Shown here piece after piece: positions 1-8,787 of a stretch of 64,000 bases of DNA. The position numbers and the translations under genes were made by a program. How positions within the stretch are numbered: the stretch's first letter is position 1; every line of letters starts with the position of its first letter. The notes under the pieces are model-generated. The model was not told where the DNA came from. It did not search any database and saw only the letters and a list, made by a program, of their open reading frames with translations. The stretch comes from Aquidulcibacter paucihalophilus (GTDB lineage Bacteria; Pseudomonadota; Alphaproteobacteria; Caulobacterales; Aquidulcibacteraceae): assembly GCF_002105465.1 (NCBI RefSeq), contig NZ_NCSQ01000144.1, positions 24,536 to 88,535 on the forward strand, in the 5' to 3' direction.

Positions 1-1
1 T

Positions 2-796
2 CCGGTCGCCGTGAAGTCGATGGAGCCTCTCAAGGCCGACCTCCGCTTCATGGCAGCAGCCATCGCGAAGCATATGCCTGTTGCAGGCTTCATGAATGCT
101 GCTTCGCCCGGCGTTATCGCGCTCTTTCAACCCAATGAGCATTACCCAACACAGGATGATTATCTTGAGGCCCTCGCCGAGGCGATGCGGCCAGAGTATG
201 AGGCAATCGTCGCGGCTGGCCTGATCTTGCAACTCGACAGCCCAGATTTAGGGCTCGGTCGGCACATGATGTACAAGGATCGTAGCGATGAGGACTATCT
301 CAAACTCATCGGCACCCATGTCGATGTGCTGAACCATGCACTGCGTAATGTGCCGGCTGAACGTGTTCGTATGCATGTCTGCTGGGGAAATTATGAAGGG
401 CCGCACCATCATGATGTTGAAATGGGCGTGATCCTGCCAACGCTGATGAAGGCCAAGCCAGCAGGCCTTTTGTTTGAGACTTCCAATCCACGTCACCAGC
501 ACGACTGGAACTATTTTGTTGAAATGCTAGCGATCATTCCAGACGACAAAGTTCTGATCCCGGGCGTCATCGATTCGACGACCAACTTCATTGAACATCC
601 CCGGGTTGTGGCAGAACGCCTTGAGCGGTTTGCTGGAATCATTGGTCGAGAGCGCGTGATTGCGGGCACCGATTGCGGCTTTTCGACCTTTGCAGGGTTT
701 GGGGCGGTTGATCCTGAAATTGTCTGGGCCAAACTCAAAACACTGGTTGATGGTGCCGAATTAGCGAGCAGCAAACTATGGAGCCAGGCCGCGTGA
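2..796 (+). CDS. MetE-like cobalamin-independent methionine synthase family protein (5' partial)
   Basis: The reading frame is open to the left edge, so the true start lies outside the window. The visible part matches the C-terminal catalytic (UROD/MetE-like) barrel of zinc-dependent methyltransferases. Numbered from the GTG at position 11, the expected zinc ligands are present: His122 and Cys124 in MHVCWGN, Glu156 in LLFETSNP, and Cys222 in GTDCGF. The family transfers methyl or alkyl groups to thiols such as homocysteine. Short stand-alone proteins like this are often not true methionine synthases, and the substrate cannot be read from the sequence. It overlaps the next gene by 19 bp, so the two are probably cotranscribed and may share a catabolic role. 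Confidence 0.85.
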   Translation, partial: PVAVKSMEPLKADLRFMAAAIAKHMPVAGFMNAASPGVIALFQPNEHYPTQDDYLEALAEAMRPEYEAIVAAGLILQLDSPDLGLGRHMMYKDRSDEDYLKLIGTHVDVLNHALRNVPAERVRMHVCWGNYEGPHHHDVEMGVILPTLMKAKPAGLLFETSNPRHQHDWNYFVEMLAIIPDDKVLIPGVIDSTTNFIEHPRVVAERLERFAGIIGRERVIAGTDCGFSTFAGFGAVDPEIVWAKLKTLVDGAELASSKLWSQAA

Positions 797-1542
797 GCAC
801 GTTTCGGGATAAGCTGCGCGCGGGTGACGTGATTGCCGCGACCTGGGTCAAGACACCCAGCCCAATGATTGTCGAGGTCTTGAGCCTGAGTTCGCTGGAC
901 TGTTTAGTCCTCGATGCCGAACATGCCCCGTTCGACCGGACAAGCTTAGACTTATGCATTCTGGCCGCACGAGCCTATGCAAAACCCGTACTTGTGAGGC
1001 CTGCATCAAGCAGTCATGAGCACATTCTCAATGCCCTTGATTGTGGTGCCGATGGTGTTGTTCTTCCCCATATTCGCAGTGCCAAGGAGGCCGCCGATGC
1101 CGTGAAAGCCTGTCACTATGGCCCGGGAGGTCGCGGTTATGCCGGTTCTAGCCGCTCAGCTGGCTTTACAACCAAGGGCATGGCGAAACATCGTGAGACC
1201 GCTAAAAACGTCATCGTCATTGCACAGATCGAAGACGTTGAAGCCGTTGAAGAATGTGAGGCTATCGCGCGGGTAGAGGGAATTGACGCGCTGTTTATTG
1301 GCCGCGCGGATCTGACCGTCGCCTATGGCGCGATAACCCCCGATGATGAAATCGTCGTGGCAGCCGTCGAACGGATCGTTGAAGCTGGAAAGGCCGCTGG
1401 GCGGGTCACGGGGATGTTCCTTGCGCGGAGCAGTGATGTGCCGCTTTGGCGGGAAAAAGGGGCAAGCCTTTTTGTCTTAAGCTCAGATCACGATTTCATC
1501 CTGCAAGGCGCTGCTGCCCTTAGCCAAGCCATTCGAGGCTGA
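778..1542 (+). CDS. HpcH/HpaI family aldolase
   Basis: A 254-residue class II pyruvate aldolase of the HpcH/HpaI family, which cleaves 4-hydroxy-2-oxo acids to pyruvate and an aldehyde. The expected active-site residues are visible: His49 in LDAEHAPF, Arg74 in LVRPASS, and metal ligands Glu152 in AQIEDVEA and Asp178 in GRADL. Length is typical of the family. The ATG lies inside the end of the MetE-like gene (19-bp overlap), which indicates translational coupling. The substrate is unknown; aromatic or sugar-acid catabolism is the usual setting. The family also includes 4-hydroxy-2-oxoheptanedioate aldolase, but no companion homoprotocatechuate genes are visible. Confidence 0.88.
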   Translation: MEPGRVSTFRDKLRAGDVIAATWVKTPSPMIVEVLSLSSLDCLVLDAEHAPFDRTSLDLCILAARAYAKPVLVRPASSSHEHILNALDCGADGVVLPHIRSAKEAADAVKACHYGPGGRGYAGSSRSAGFTTKGMAKHRETAKNVIVIAQIEDVEAVEECEAIARVEGIDALFIGRADLTVAYGAITPDDEIVVAAVERIVEAGKAAGRVTGMFLARSSDVPLWREKGASLFVLSSDHDFILQGAAALSQAIRG

Positions 1543-1653
1543 ATGTGCGGGTCTAGAAGGCCATACGTGTCTCACTCTGGCTTCAGCTCATCCATGCTTG
1601 TGAAGCCAGATGATATGACCTTGCATGCCAGGTTATAGGGCTGGAGCGCCCCG

Positions 1654-2925
1654 TCAACGTACCAAACGTTTGCGAAAGTAAAGCGCTGAGGCACAAATGC
1701 CGAGGAAGCCGACAAAGCCAACGCCATAGGCAGCTTGGACAAAAAATGGCACCCAAGCGAGGTGGATATTGCCCAGATTCTTGGTCAGAAGCAGGCTGAT
1801 ACTACCAATATAGCCAACCGAATCAGCAACATAGATTAGGAAGCCGGCCGTGGCGACACGACCACTGGCTGCCACCAGTCGGTCAAAGAGGACCGTATTG
1901 AACGGTGTATATGCCGCATAAAGGCCTGCGCCCACCAAAATCATCCAGAGAATGGGACCAATCAACCCAAGTTGGAAGGCCAAAGTCGACAGGCCAATAC
2001 AGGCAAAGCCTGCCGCTAAAATGCCATGCACGACGAGAAAGGCAATCCGATTATCCTTGATTACCATAAGAGAGGCTAAGATGGCCAAAGCCACCACGGC
2101 AACCGGCAACTCAGATAGGGTGAAGATCGCGGCACCATTGGCTTGGCCAAGGTCGCGCCAAATCTCGGCAGCGAAATTGTCGCGGAAATCGCGAAAGGCG
2201 GTCAGAAAGACATAGGCACCAACAAGAAGGATAAGGCCGGGCGCATAAGCCAACATAAAGCCATTACGCTCTTTGGGCTGCATGGGTGCGCGACGGACGC
2301 GCTGGGCTTGGTCCTCTTCTGAGGGAGGCGGCAACAGGGATAGGCCCCAGACGGCCAAGAACAATAGCGGAAAGAATAATGCCCCAGCTGCCGCTGGCAT
2401 CCAGAAGGGGCTCATGGCAAACTGGCTCATCAAAAGGCTTCCAACAGTCTTCACAATGCCAGAAGAGACAATGAAGCTGACGCATAGAATTGCGCCAAGA
2501 GCCTCAGAGGTCCTGCGCCCCTCCAAGAAACTGAAAACCAAGCCCCAAATCAGCCCCAGAGGCAACCCATTAAGGAACAAGGCTGCGACATTCCAAGGGG
2601 CTGGCACAAGCGCGAATAGGATCAGAGCAAACCAAGAAAGGCCGATCAAGGCCAAGATGGCGACCCCCCGTTTGGCTCCATCTAATTCCGCAATGACCTT
2701 AATGCCGATGAATTTCGAGACGGCATAACCCAGCACTTGGGCGATTACCAAGGCGACCTTGTAATCGAGAAGAAAGCCCCAGCCCGCGACATCTTCATAG
2801 GTCGCTGCTGAAAACGGCTTGCGAAACGCGAACATCGAGAAATAGGCACAAAAGGCAACAAGACCACCATAGGCAATGAAAGCCGCCGGATGGGCACGCG
2901 ATAACCATGATTGAACCCGTCCCAT
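1654..2925 (-). CDS. DUF5690-family (MFS-like) multi-pass membrane protein
   Basis: A 423-residue inner-membrane protein with about 12 hydrophobic segments and a charged loop near residues 200-220 separating two halves, as in major facilitator transporters. The N-terminal motif FAFRKPFSAATY resembles the DUF5690 family, which has no established substrate to my knowledge. The ATG at 2925 follows a GGGGGG ribosome-binding site at close spacing. It converges with the MetE-like/aldolase pair across a 111-bp gap and could import that pathway's substrate, but this is only a neighbourhood inference. The alternative call is a generic MFS transporter. Confidence 0.72.
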   Translation of the reverse strand: MGRVQSWLSRAHPAAFIAYGGLVAFCAYFSMFAFRKPFSAATYEDVAGWGFLLDYKVALVIAQVLGYAVSKFIGIKVIAELDGAKRGVAILALIGLSWFALILFALVPAPWNVAALFLNGLPLGLIWGLVFSFLEGRRTSEALGAILCVSFIVSSGIVKTVGSLLMSQFAMSPFWMPAAAGALFFPLLFLAVWGLSLLPPPSEEDQAQRVRRAPMQPKERNGFMLAYAPGLILLVGAYVFLTAFRDFRDNFAAEIWRDLGQANGAAIFTLSELPVAVVALAILASLMVIKDNRIAFLVVHGILAAGFACIGLSTLAFQLGLIGPILWMILVGAGLYAAYTPFNTVLFDRLVAASGRVATAGFLIYVADSVGYIGSISLLLTKNLGNIHLAWVPFFVQAAYGVGFVGFLGICASALYFRKRLVR

Positions 2926-3090
2926 ATGCCCCCCAGTGTCCCATCCGCCCCCGGACTTTGCTATCCAAGACTACTTCTTGAATGCCCGCAATAGCTTGGT
3001 CTGAGCGATGGAATTTCTGAGTGGGCGCAAGTCACTCTAGGCGCACCCATCTGAGACGCCGGGGGATTCGGGGTCACCCGCCAGGTCGCC

Positions 3091-3128
3091 CAAGAAAAAG
3101 CCCTTCCCCATCGACGGGGAAGGGCTTT
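3091..3128 (-). terminator. Rho-independent terminator after trcR
   Basis: Perfect 13-bp stem (3097-3109 with 3116-3128) with a six-base loop. Read on the minus strand it is followed by CTTTTTCTTG. It lies 33 bp past the trcR stop codon and is a canonical intrinsic terminator. Confidence 0.92.
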
Positions 3129-3160
3129 GACGTGCACTGATCTCGCCTTTCGGCAAAGGA

Positions 3161-3787
3161 TCAATATTCGCTCTCATCCACATAGAAGCTGGGCTTTGAG
3201 GCAGGCTGCAGGCTTGGACCTTCTTCAGGATCAATAATGCCCGCTTCGGCTGCAGCTTTTGCACGGCGCGATGAGGACGCTTTGACCAAAGCGTCAAGCT
3301 CAATCTGCGTGCACAGGCCGATCGTTACGGGGTCAACCGGCTTAATTTGGGCACTGTTCCAATGGGTGCGGCTGCGCACGCTTTCGATGGTCGACTTGGT
3401 GGTGCCGATCAACTTGCCCATCTGGGCGTCCGTGACTTCTGGATGGTAGCGCAAGAACCAAGCGATCGCGTCTGGGCGGTCTTGGCGACGCGATACCGGC
3501 GTATAGCGACCACCCCGCTTCTTCACCGGTGGCAAATCTAACTTGCGGCCTTCCAGCGGCTTAATCTTATAATTTGGGTCGGCTTCCCCGCGCGCAATCT
3601 CTTCACGCGATAATTGCGAATTGGCGATTGGATCCAAACCGCGCACACCGGTTGCGACGTCGCCATCGGCAATCCCTTTAACTTCCAGCGGATGCAGGCC
3701 GCAGAAAGCTGCGATCTGGTCGAATGTCAGGCCGGTATTGTCGATCAACCACACGGCAGTGGCTTTGGGCATCAAGATCTCGTACAT
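3161..3787 (-). CDS. trcR: Cell cycle transcriptional regulator TrcR (DUF1013)
   Basis: A 208-residue protein of the DUF1013 family, an alphaproteobacterial regulator described as acting in cell-cycle transcription. The conserved N-terminus MPKATAVWLIDNTGLTF and the segment FCGLHPLEVKGIADGDVA are clear. They are followed by a basic middle part (KKRGGRYTPVSRRQDR) and a second helix-turn-helix-like stretch, DAQMGKLIGTTKSTIESVR, at about residues 120-138. I chose the ATG at 3787 because the frame upstream is not conserved and GGAGG sits 10 bases before this codon. The gene is monocistronic with a strong terminator. The family is largely confined to Alphaproteobacteria, which supports the taxonomic call. 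Confidence 0.94.
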   Translation of the reverse strand: MYEILMPKATAVWLIDNTGLTFDQIAAFCGLHPLEVKGIADGDVATGVRGLDPIANSQLSREEIARGEADPNYKIKPLEGRKLDLPPVKKRGGRYTPVSRRQDRPDAIAWFLRYHPEVTDAQMGKLIGTTKSTIESVRSRTHWNSAQIKPVDPVTIGLCTQIELDALVKASSSRRAKAAAEAGIIDPEEGPSLQPASKPSFYVDESEY

Positions 3788-3813
3788 GATTTCTGGCCTC
3801 CAGATACAAAATC

Positions 3814-3833
3814 GCCCGGCGCGACGGCCGGGC
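3814..3833 (-). terminator. Hairpin between the subtilase gene and trcR
   Basis: GCCCGGC (3814-3820) pairs with GCCGGGC (3827-3833). On the minus strand the stem is followed by GATTTTG, then the trcR ribosome-binding site. It could end transcripts from the upstream protease gene or lie in the trcR leader. The T-tract is short, so the call is tentative. Confidence 0.4.
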
Positions 3834-3953
3834 AAGGGGTCGCGGGCCCCTTCACTTTAGGGCCCTATGGGCACAGACATAACGGTCTCTTGCGAATTTT
3901 GGAAGCCCGATGACTGTTAGTTGGTGTGCAATCGGGCCTGCACTTATTCGATG

Positions 3954-6305
3954 TTAGAACCGCGTGGACGCGCGCACCCGCATCAGGGTTTGGGACGAGG
4001 CGTCGGCGATATGGTTAGGCTGATGAATGTGGGTCAATTCAACGCCCAGCCACGCGGCAGTCTCAGATGCACCACCTAAGAGCCAGTCCCGGCTTGCCGT
4101 CAAACGCAATTCCCGGCCTGTTGGTGCCACATCAAAGCGGCGCTCTGACCAAGTCTGAGCACTGCCCCAGATCAGGTAAGGATCAGCTAAACGGTAACGC
4201 AGGCTGCCTTGCTCTACCCGCAAAGGCTGCTCTAGCCCGAAGCGCCACCAGCCATCTGACAGGCTTTTGGCATAAACCAGCGATGCTGCGCTGGCGTAAA
4301 TTGGAGCGCCCGCTGCGAAAGCCTTGTTGCCGGAAAAGTCAGACAGCCGGGTGCCCTGAATCCGCGCGGTTACACTGGCTGTATCCGTCAAAGCCCAATC
4401 AAACTGCAGCCCCAAAAACCGGCTTTGTGTCCGTGTTCCGTCGACTTGTCGGGTTTCAACCAGAGACGCGCCATCATTCCAGCGAGAGCCCAAGAAGCTG
4501 CCCTGCTCTGCCAAACTGCCCATTTCCAGCACACTGGTAAGGCGTGCACCCTGATGCGCCAGTTGGACTAGGGAAGCATTTTGGCGTGTCTCCGCTAAGG
4601 TCCGCACACGGCTTGCACCACCGGTTGCATTGAATGCATGCAAACTAAAGGCATCTTTAGAAAAGATCAGGCCCTGAAAGGATTGGAATTGTCCCACGCC
4701 CATCAAGCCAAACTGGGTGCCACCGCCTGCCGCATCTCCCGCCAGACCATAGGGTCGCGTTGCGGCATCTGAACCCGACTGCGCTAACGATAGGGCGAGG
4801 CTGCCGCCCCATGGCGTTGTTGAAGCGGGCATCAAAGCGCGAATAACCGGTGTTTGGGCATGGACCCGATCATCTTGCACGCCCCACGCGGCACTGGCAG
4901 GCGTGCGACGGCTAAAGCTTAAGAGGCTATCGCCGATTTGGGCAGCCTGTTGTGGCTCGGAAGCATAAGTTTCTGCGCTAAAGCCCAAATCCGATTGAGG
5001 ACGCAAGCGGAAACCGAGTGAGACATTGAAAGGACGCTGATATTCATCCAGCACGGCAGTAGATAGGCCATCCTGCATAAAGGCATCGCCAAAGGCTTGG
5101 CCTGCAATCCCATCAAATAAGTCGACGCGCACAGCTTCGCCGCTGGAACTGGTGGTCGCCGTCGCCCCGACGGGCGCGAACGCGCGTTCAAGGTCGATAA
5201 TGCCGCGGCCAAACGTGTCATCAATGCCGGTTGTGCCCAGATCGCGCGCCGTGCGGTAAAGGATATCGACCGCCTGTACACCGGTCAGATTAGGGAAAGC
5301 TTGGAACAAAAGAGCCAAGGAACCACTGATATGTGGGGCCGAAAAAGAGGTTCCCGACACGCGCCAGCAGGAAGTCGTGTCGCAATCCGCGATGATATCC
5401 GTACCGGGTGCCACCAAATAATTGGTGCGCGTGACTCCGGCCTTTGCGCTAAAGGTTGAAAGTGCCTCAACTGTATCGGTTGAACCCGCCGCGATGATCA
5501 AACCACGGAAGCGCGGATCAATCGACAATTGCGCAGGGAATTCTGGATCCGCTGTGGCATCATTCCCAGCCGAAGCTACAATAACGATCCCTGCATTGGT
5601 TGCTCGCAACAGGGCAGCATTCAGTGTCGATCCAGTTGAAGTTGACCCGCCAAGGGACAGATTGATCACACGGACGCCGTCTGCAATGGCAGAATCAACA
5701 CCGCGTGCAATATTGGTCTCAGGCAGTTTACAACCCTTGTCCGCACCCACTTCCTCACACGTGCCCTCGCGGTCTGCGCGATAGCTAATGATGGTAGATT
5801 TGAAGGCAACGCCCACCGTGCCTTGACCATTGAACTCATGCGCGATCACACCCGATACGCGTGTCCCGTGACGTTCTTCTGCCGCAATGGTCTGATTAGG
5901 GCGGCCGATTTCCATATCGCGCGACAAAGGCGAAATATTATTCTTAAGATCAATCTGCTGCAGATCGATCCCAGTATCGACAACGCCGACACGGATGCCT
6001 GCGCCAGTTGCGCCATATTCCCAAGCCTTAACGGCCTTAATGCCGGCCAGACCCCAGCTGCGCGTGTATTCGCGCGATGTCGCTGACGGATAGTCCACAC
6101 CTGCAACCAGTGCCGGAGGCGGCGGCGGCGGCGGGGGAGGTGGTGGCGGTGGTGGGGGCGGTGGTGGGGGCGGCGGGGGTGGAGGCGGCGGCAAAGGTGA
6201 TGGCTGGACAACGGTCCCGCCGCCACCACCGCCACCGCCGGCACAAGCCGTCAACAGCACACAATTTGTGGCAGCAACCAAAAGGAATAGGACTCGTAAT
6301 GTCAT
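3954..6305 (-). CDS. Lipoprotein subtilisin-like autotransporter serine protease
   Basis: A 783-residue S8 protease. The N-terminus is a lipoprotein signal (LLTAC, lipidated Cys21) followed by eight glycines and an uninterrupted run of 26 prolines (residues 39-64). The catalytic triad is intact: Asp110 in GVVDTGID, His146 in ERHGTRVSG and Ser320 in SGTSFSAPH, with oxyanion Asn248 in SAGND. Residues from about 385 to the end alternate in a beta-strand pattern and finish in Phe, as expected of an outer-membrane barrel. The architecture recalls the Bordetella lipoprotein autotransporter SphB1, so it is probably a surface-tethered maturation protease. I prefer the ATG at 6305 over the GTG at 6308 because AGGAGG lies nine bases upstream. 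Confidence 0.88.
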   Translation of the reverse strand: MTLRVLFLLVAATNCVLLTACAGGGGGGGGTVVQPSPLPPPPPPPPPPPPPPPPPPPPPPPPPPALVAGVDYPSATSREYTRSWGLAGIKAVKAWEYGATGAGIRVGVVDTGIDLQQIDLKNNISPLSRDMEIGRPNQTIAAEERHGTRVSGVIAHEFNGQGTVGVAFKSTIISYRADREGTCEEVGADKGCKLPETNIARGVDSAIADGVRVINLSLGGSTSTGSTLNAALLRATNAGIVIVASAGNDATADPEFPAQLSIDPRFRGLIIAAGSTDTVEALSTFSAKAGVTRTNYLVAPGTDIIADCDTTSCWRVSGTSFSAPHISGSLALLFQAFPNLTGVQAVDILYRTARDLGTTGIDDTFGRGIIDLERAFAPVGATATTSSSGEAVRVDLFDGIAGQAFGDAFMQDGLSTAVLDEYQRPFNVSLGFRLRPQSDLGFSAETYASEPQQAAQIGDSLLSFSRRTPASAAWGVQDDRVHAQTPVIRALMPASTTPWGGSLALSLAQSGSDAATRPYGLAGDAAGGGTQFGLMGVGQFQSFQGLIFSKDAFSLHAFNATGGASRVRTLAETRQNASLVQLAHQGARLTSVLEMGSLAEQGSFLGSRWNDGASLVETRQVDGTRTQSRFLGLQFDWALTDTASVTARIQGTRLSDFSGNKAFAAGAPIYASAASLVYAKSLSDGWWRFGLEQPLRVEQGSLRYRLADPYLIWGSAQTWSERRFDVAPTGRELRLTASRDWLLGGASETAAWLGVELTHIHQPNHIADASSQTLMRVRASTRF

Positions 6306-6371
6306 CACTTCGGGCCTCCTGCCCAGATTACGTAGTGTGACGCTAACAGAATTCTATTTCAGGACCGTAAA

Positions 6372-8219
6372 CTAGGTTTTCGACAAGAGTGCGAGGATAG
6401 ATTGGCCATAGCGACGAGCCTTCGCTTCGCCGATACCTGAGATCATCATCAAAGCAGATGTCGTCGACGGGCGCGCCAAAGCCACTTGGCGCAAAACGGA
6501 ATCATGGAAGACAACATAGGGTGGTATACCTGCCGCACGCGCGGTCTCCAGCCGCCAGTCTCGCAACGTGCGATAGAGAGCCAATGTCTCTGGATCGAGA
6601 TCATCATCCAAAGCAATCTTCGCAACGCTGCGCTTAGCGCCACCGGCTTGAACAGGGTCCTCGCGCGTGAAAACCGGTACCTCGCCCTTCAAAACCGACC
6701 GTGCAAGATCCGGGCACGCAATGGTCAAAAGAGGAAAGCCATCGCGACTTTGCTCTGCCAGAATACCATCAAACAAGAGCTGATCGAGTACGCGGCGCCA
6801 AGCGGTCTTGTTGAGACCCTTACCAATGCCAAAGGTGGAGCGTTCGGCAAAACGGGTCTCCAAAGGCCCATCAGGCTCGGCTCCGATCAGGTGCGAAATG
6901 ATCCGGCCGCGCCCAAAGCTTTCCTCACAGCGGATGACGGCGGACAAAGCCATCTTCGCCCACTGGCTTGAATTATGGCCCATTGTAGGATTGGTGCAGA
7001 CGTCGCATTGCCCACAATCTTGCACATCCGTCTCGCCGAAATAGCGGCGAACCCCGCCCCGACGACAGGCAAGCCCGTCGAGAAAGCTGTAAAGCTGGTT
7101 CAGCTTAGATCGTTGAACCTGTTTCACTTCATCGGGCGCAGGCGAGCCATCAATCCGCTCGGCCATAAAGCGACGATCCGAAAAGCCGTAAAAGGCAATT
7201 CCTTCTGCAGGCAAGCCATCGCGACCTGCGCGCCCAACCTCCTGCCAATAAGCTTCGATGCTTTTGGGTGGATCGGCATGAATGACATAGCGCACATCGG
7301 GCTTATCAATGCCCATACCAAAGGCGATGGTCGCCACCATCACCACGCCATCTTCCTCTTGAAAGCGCCTCAAATGCTCGGACTTTTGATCCGATGGCAT
7401 TTGGGCGTGATAGGCCAGCGCATGAACGCCTTTTTCGCGCAGGCTTGCCGCCAACTCTTCGGTCTCTTTACGGGCGGTGACATAGATAATGCCGCACAGA
7501 CCTTGGCGCGCTAACACCAGTTCAAGGATTCGTGCGGCGGTACGGCTATCTTTACGCCGGGTGGAGAGGATGAGGTTGGGGCGGTCAAAACTTGCAACAA
7601 ACTCAGGTGCATGCGTCAAATGCAACTGACGTCGAATATCTTCGCGCGTGCGGACATCAGCGGTCGCGGTCACGGCCAAGCGTGGCACGCCGGGGAAGGC
7701 TTCCTGAAGCGCACCCAAACGGCGATAATCTGGGCGGAAATCATGGCCCCATTGGCTGACGCAGTGGGCTTCATCGACGGCGATTAAGGAAATCGAATAG
7801 CGGCTTAGGCGCTCAATCAAAACCCCAGAAGAAAGGCCTTCCGGCGACACATAAAGGATATCGAGCCGCCCAGCCTCTAGCGCTGAGAATACGGCCTGTT
7901 TGTCGTCCCAAGCCATACTGGAATCGAGCCGCGCTGCCCGAACCCCCGCCGCGCGCAAGGCCTCCACCTGGTCCGTCATCAAGGCAATCAGTGGCGAAAC
8001 AACAATGCCAACTCCGGGCCGCAAAAGCGCTGGGATTTGGTAGCACATGCTTTTGCCGCCACCTGTCGGCAATACAGCCAAAGCATCGCCACCGGCCATA
8101 ACATGTGCCACTACGTCGGCTTGCAAGCCTCGAAACGCGCTATGGCCGAAGACGCGATGCAGCGTGGCCTGCGCATCTTCCAGTGTCGGATCAAGAGGGG
8201 GGAGCACTTCAGCCAGCAT
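6372..8219 (-). CDS. recQ: ATP-dependent DNA helicase RecQ
   Basis: A 615-residue superfamily 2 helicase that unwinds DNA 3' to 5' during recombination and repair of stalled forks. In order: Walker A PTGGGKS with Lys56; DEAH box at 149-152 followed by the RecQ aromatic-rich loop CVSQWGHDFRPDY; helicase C with QEVGRAGRDG near 326-335; RQC zinc cysteines 385, 402, 405 and 408; and an HRDC domain from about 535 to the end, with ISGIGEAKARRYG. The length equals that of well-studied RecQ proteins, and no core motif is missing. The ATG at 8219 follows GAGGGGG. The EF-hand gene lies 32 bp upstream on the same strand. Confidence 0.96.
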   Translation of the reverse strand: MLAEVLPPLDPTLEDAQATLHRVFGHSAFRGLQADVVAHVMAGGDALAVLPTGGGKSMCYQIPALLRPGVGIVVSPLIALMTDQVEALRAAGVRAARLDSSMAWDDKQAVFSALEAGRLDILYVSPEGLSSGVLIERLSRYSISLIAVDEAHCVSQWGHDFRPDYRRLGALQEAFPGVPRLAVTATADVRTREDIRRQLHLTHAPEFVASFDRPNLILSTRRKDSRTAARILELVLARQGLCGIIYVTARKETEELAASLREKGVHALAYHAQMPSDQKSEHLRRFQEEDGVVMVATIAFGMGIDKPDVRYVIHADPPKSIEAYWQEVGRAGRDGLPAEGIAFYGFSDRRFMAERIDGSPAPDEVKQVQRSKLNQLYSFLDGLACRRGGVRRYFGETDVQDCGQCDVCTNPTMGHNSSQWAKMALSAVIRCEESFGRGRIISHLIGAEPDGPLETRFAERSTFGIGKGLNKTAWRRVLDQLLFDGILAEQSRDGFPLLTIACPDLARSVLKGEVPVFTREDPVQAGGAKRSVAKIALDDDLDPETLALYRTLRDWRLETARAAGIPPYVVFHDSVLRQVALARPSTTSALMMISGIGEAKARRYGQSILALLSKT

Positions 8220-8251
8220 AGCCCCCTCATGGGGCGCTTCGCGGTGGGATG

Positions 8252-8710
8252 CTAGCGCCTGGCGAGGCGCATCGCATCTTCTACTAGCCGATTTTGGATT
8301 GTCTGCTTCGCGAGTTCGATATCAGAACGCGACGCGTTCACCTCAAGGGGATATTGTCCCTCGGTCGCATTGCAGGTGACGAAAGTCCCATCTTGGAGAT
8401 CAAAGCGCCCGATACGAAACTCCAACCACCGAACTTGTGCGCCTTTTTCATCGATCCCACCCTTGTCCTCATAGGTGGCCATGTCGCCAGAGGTTCGGAA
8501 TTCTTGGCGGTCGATGGCGTTGTCGCCATTTCGATCTAGAGACGCAAATATATCGCGGTCGCAGGGCACTTGCAGTTCAGACTTGATCAAGTGCCCGTCC
8601 CTATCAGAATCAAGCTTTGCAAAGACATCGGGCGACGCGGCAAGCGCACCCAGCCCGACTAAAGACAGGGCCAGGCCCACAGCAATCGGCCTAATCTTGA
8701 TCCAGGACAT
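8252..8710 (-). CDS. Secreted EF-hand calcium-binding protein
   Basis: A 152-residue exported protein with a signal peptide (hydrophobic core residues 9-24, cleavage likely after ALAA). Two 12-residue EF-hand loops are complete: Asp34 to Glu45 (DSDRDGHLIKSE) and Asp59 to Glu70 (DRNGDNAIDRQE). A C-terminal half with no recognised domain follows. The ATG at 8710 has AGAGGAG seven bases upstream, whereas the GTG six bases earlier is too close to it. It probably binds calcium in the periplasm, but its partner is unknown. Lying between a VWA gene and recQ tells little about its job. Confidence 0.8.
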   Translation of the reverse strand: MSWIKIRPIAVGLALSLVGLGALAASPDVFAKLDSDRDGHLIKSELQVPCDRDIFASLDRNGDNAIDRQEFRTSGDMATYEDKGGIDEKGAQVRWLEFRIGRFDLQDGTFVTCNATEGQYPLEVNASRSDIELAKQTIQNRLVEDAMRLARR

Positions 8711-8787
8711 CCGCACACTCCTCTACTCAGCATGCAAACCTCGCCTGATTTGATCGCCTTCACAAGGCAATCAACCTTGGGTCATAC

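Noticed and set aside
6111..6192. The GC-rich trinucleotide run as a separate simple-sequence repeat or phase-variable switch.
   Set aside because: It encodes the in-frame proline linker with mixed third bases (CCA, CCC, CCG, CCT), so length change would not shift the frame; it is better treated as a protein feature.
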